Shown: positions 62,943 to 64,000 of the stretch, piece by piece
How positions within the stretch are numbered: the first letter of the stretch is position 1
How the letters are laid out: each line of letters starts with the position of its first letter
From: Nostoc sp. NMS7
Lineage (GTDB): Bacteria > Cyanobacteriota > Cyanobacteriia > Cyanobacteriales > Nostocaceae
Reading direction: 5' to 3'
DNA length: 64,000 bases
Assembly: GCF_017115085.1 (NCBI RefSeq)
Contig: NZ_JABXKJ010000093.1
Location: forward strand, 1-64,000
Made by a program: the position numbers and the translations under genes
The notes under the pieces: generated by a model
The model's database searches: none
Seen by the model: only the letters and a program-made list of their open reading frames with translations
What the model was told of the DNA's origin: nothing

Positions 62943-63341
62943 TTAAAAAGACTGATTTTGAATATTTCCTGTCCCTCCTGGCATGACAACCTGACCAATT
63001 TTATCTGCCAATTTCTCTAGGTTAGGCATAGCCAGAATTTCAGCAAGTTTAGGATTTGGTTCCGCTTTAGCTGCTGCGGCCAATTCCTGTGCAGCTTGTG
63101 CCACTTCAGGATTAGCTTTAGCAGCCGATTCAACCTCTAGTACAGCTTTGCCATAATCAAGTGGTTGCTCTGGTGCTTTCTCTATAGCAGCTACAGTATG
63201 AGGAGAATGTTTTTTGAGCGTAACGAGAAACTTGCCAGTCTTATCCAATAAAGTGCCTGTTACGTTTTCGGTTGTTTTTTCTAAGGCTTTAGTGGCAATT
63301 ATAGAGCCGATCGCGATCGCCGCAGTAGTTAAAGGTTCCAT
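62943..63341 (-). CDS. 132-aa helical protein upstream of the NB-ARC gene, candidate effector
   Basis: hydrophobic N-terminal helix EPLTTAAIAIGSIIATKALEKTTENV; C-terminal MPNLEKLADKIGQVVMPGGTGNIQNQSF resembles NB-ARC N-terminus MPEDFGKFAEKIGVYVAPGGQASIGTQ. Confidence 0.75.
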   Translation of the reverse strand: MEPLTTAAIAIGSIIATKALEKTTENVTGTLLDKTGKFLVTLKKHSPHTVAAIEKAPEQPLDYGKAVLEVESAAKANPEVAQAAQELAAAAKAEPNPKLAEILAMPNLEKLADKIGQVVMPGGTGNIQNQSF

Positions 63342-63520
63342 CTGCTACTTTGACTATGTGTATCTTCTTTAGTTATTAACACACAGCTTTGGTTCTAAGC
63401 CCATGTACTTTTAAGTTTCGTAATCTGACTGTGCATTATGGCAATTAAGTTAAAAAATTGAGATTTATCTAAATATTTTCGATTTTAGACACCCCAACGT
63501 CGCTTTTCCAACTCATTGCG

Positions 63521-63680
63521 TCTTAACTCTAAGTTTTACGTCTTAAAATCACGATTTTTTTCTTAAAATCGTGATTTTTTTGTTAAAGTCATGATTTTTT
63601 TCTTAAAGTCGTGATTTTTTTGTTAAAGTCACGATTTTTTTCTTAAAATCATGATTTTTTTCTTAAAATCATGATTTTTT
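63521..63680. repeat. tandem array of eight 20-bp units (consensus TCTTAAAATCRTGATTTTTT)
   Basis: direct reading; strict 20-bp period. Confidence 0.93.
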
Positions 63681-63895
63681 GTTAAGTAAGTGGGTTAAAT
63701 TAACCACATCTGTCGTAGAGGCACAGCATTGCTGTGCCCCTACCGCGTGGTCTATTTACCTAAAAATAGCTGTAAACAAAATTTAATCTCTCTAAATACA
63801 ACATTTAATTAATTTGTAGCGAATTCTCTGCGCCCTGCCCTGCGGGAAGGTGAAGCGCTTATGCGTTTAAATAACATTATTAGAAGTTGAGAAAG

Positions 63896-64000
63896 ATGTT
63901 TTATTTTCCGGCTGAGTATTTTCCCCAACTCTACTCTTTACCCCTGATTCCTGAAGTGAGATTTCAAAAAGACTACTTTTCTGAGTATCCTGAACAAATT
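63896..64000 (+). CDS. possible partial CDS running off the window
   Basis: open frame MFYFPAEYFPQLYSLPLIPEVRFQKDYFSEYPEQI to the window end. Confidence 0.35.
   Translation, partial: MFYFPAEYFPQLYSLPLIPEVRFQKDYFSEYPEQI

Noticed and set aside
63521-63680. CRISPR-like array
   Set aside because: Contiguous 20-bp tandem repeats without spacers

Overview
Chromosomal window from a filamentous, Nostoc-like cyanobacterium, judged from abundant HIP1 (GCGATCGC) octamers, petC-petA, grpE-dnaK-dnaJ, tocopherol cyclase and heptameric/nonameric short tandem repeats. Housekeeping content: ilvN, infC, eda-like aldolase, tRNA-Arg(CCU), tatC, petC, petA, a GH57 branching enzyme, grpE/dnaK/dnaJ/tusA-like/rsgA, acs, and thiC behind a TPP riboswitch. 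Accessory content: two STAND/NLR-type loci, toxin-antitoxin genes and remnants, Uma2 fragments, a lipoxygenase + P450 cluster, a decayed helicase, and many dispersed repeats. The best candidate system is at 60397-63341. A 132-aa protein is encoded just upstream of an NB-ARC-TPR protein. The C-terminal ~26 aa of the small protein closely resemble the N-terminal ~27 aa of the NB-ARC protein, which is the layout expected for an NLR/effector pair signalling through a shared (amyloid-like) motif. An array of 20-bp repeats lies directly upstream, and a related array lies upstream of the second STAND operon. A second candidate is the lipoxygenase/CYP74-like P450 cassette at 44603-50448. All assignments are by eye, with no database search.
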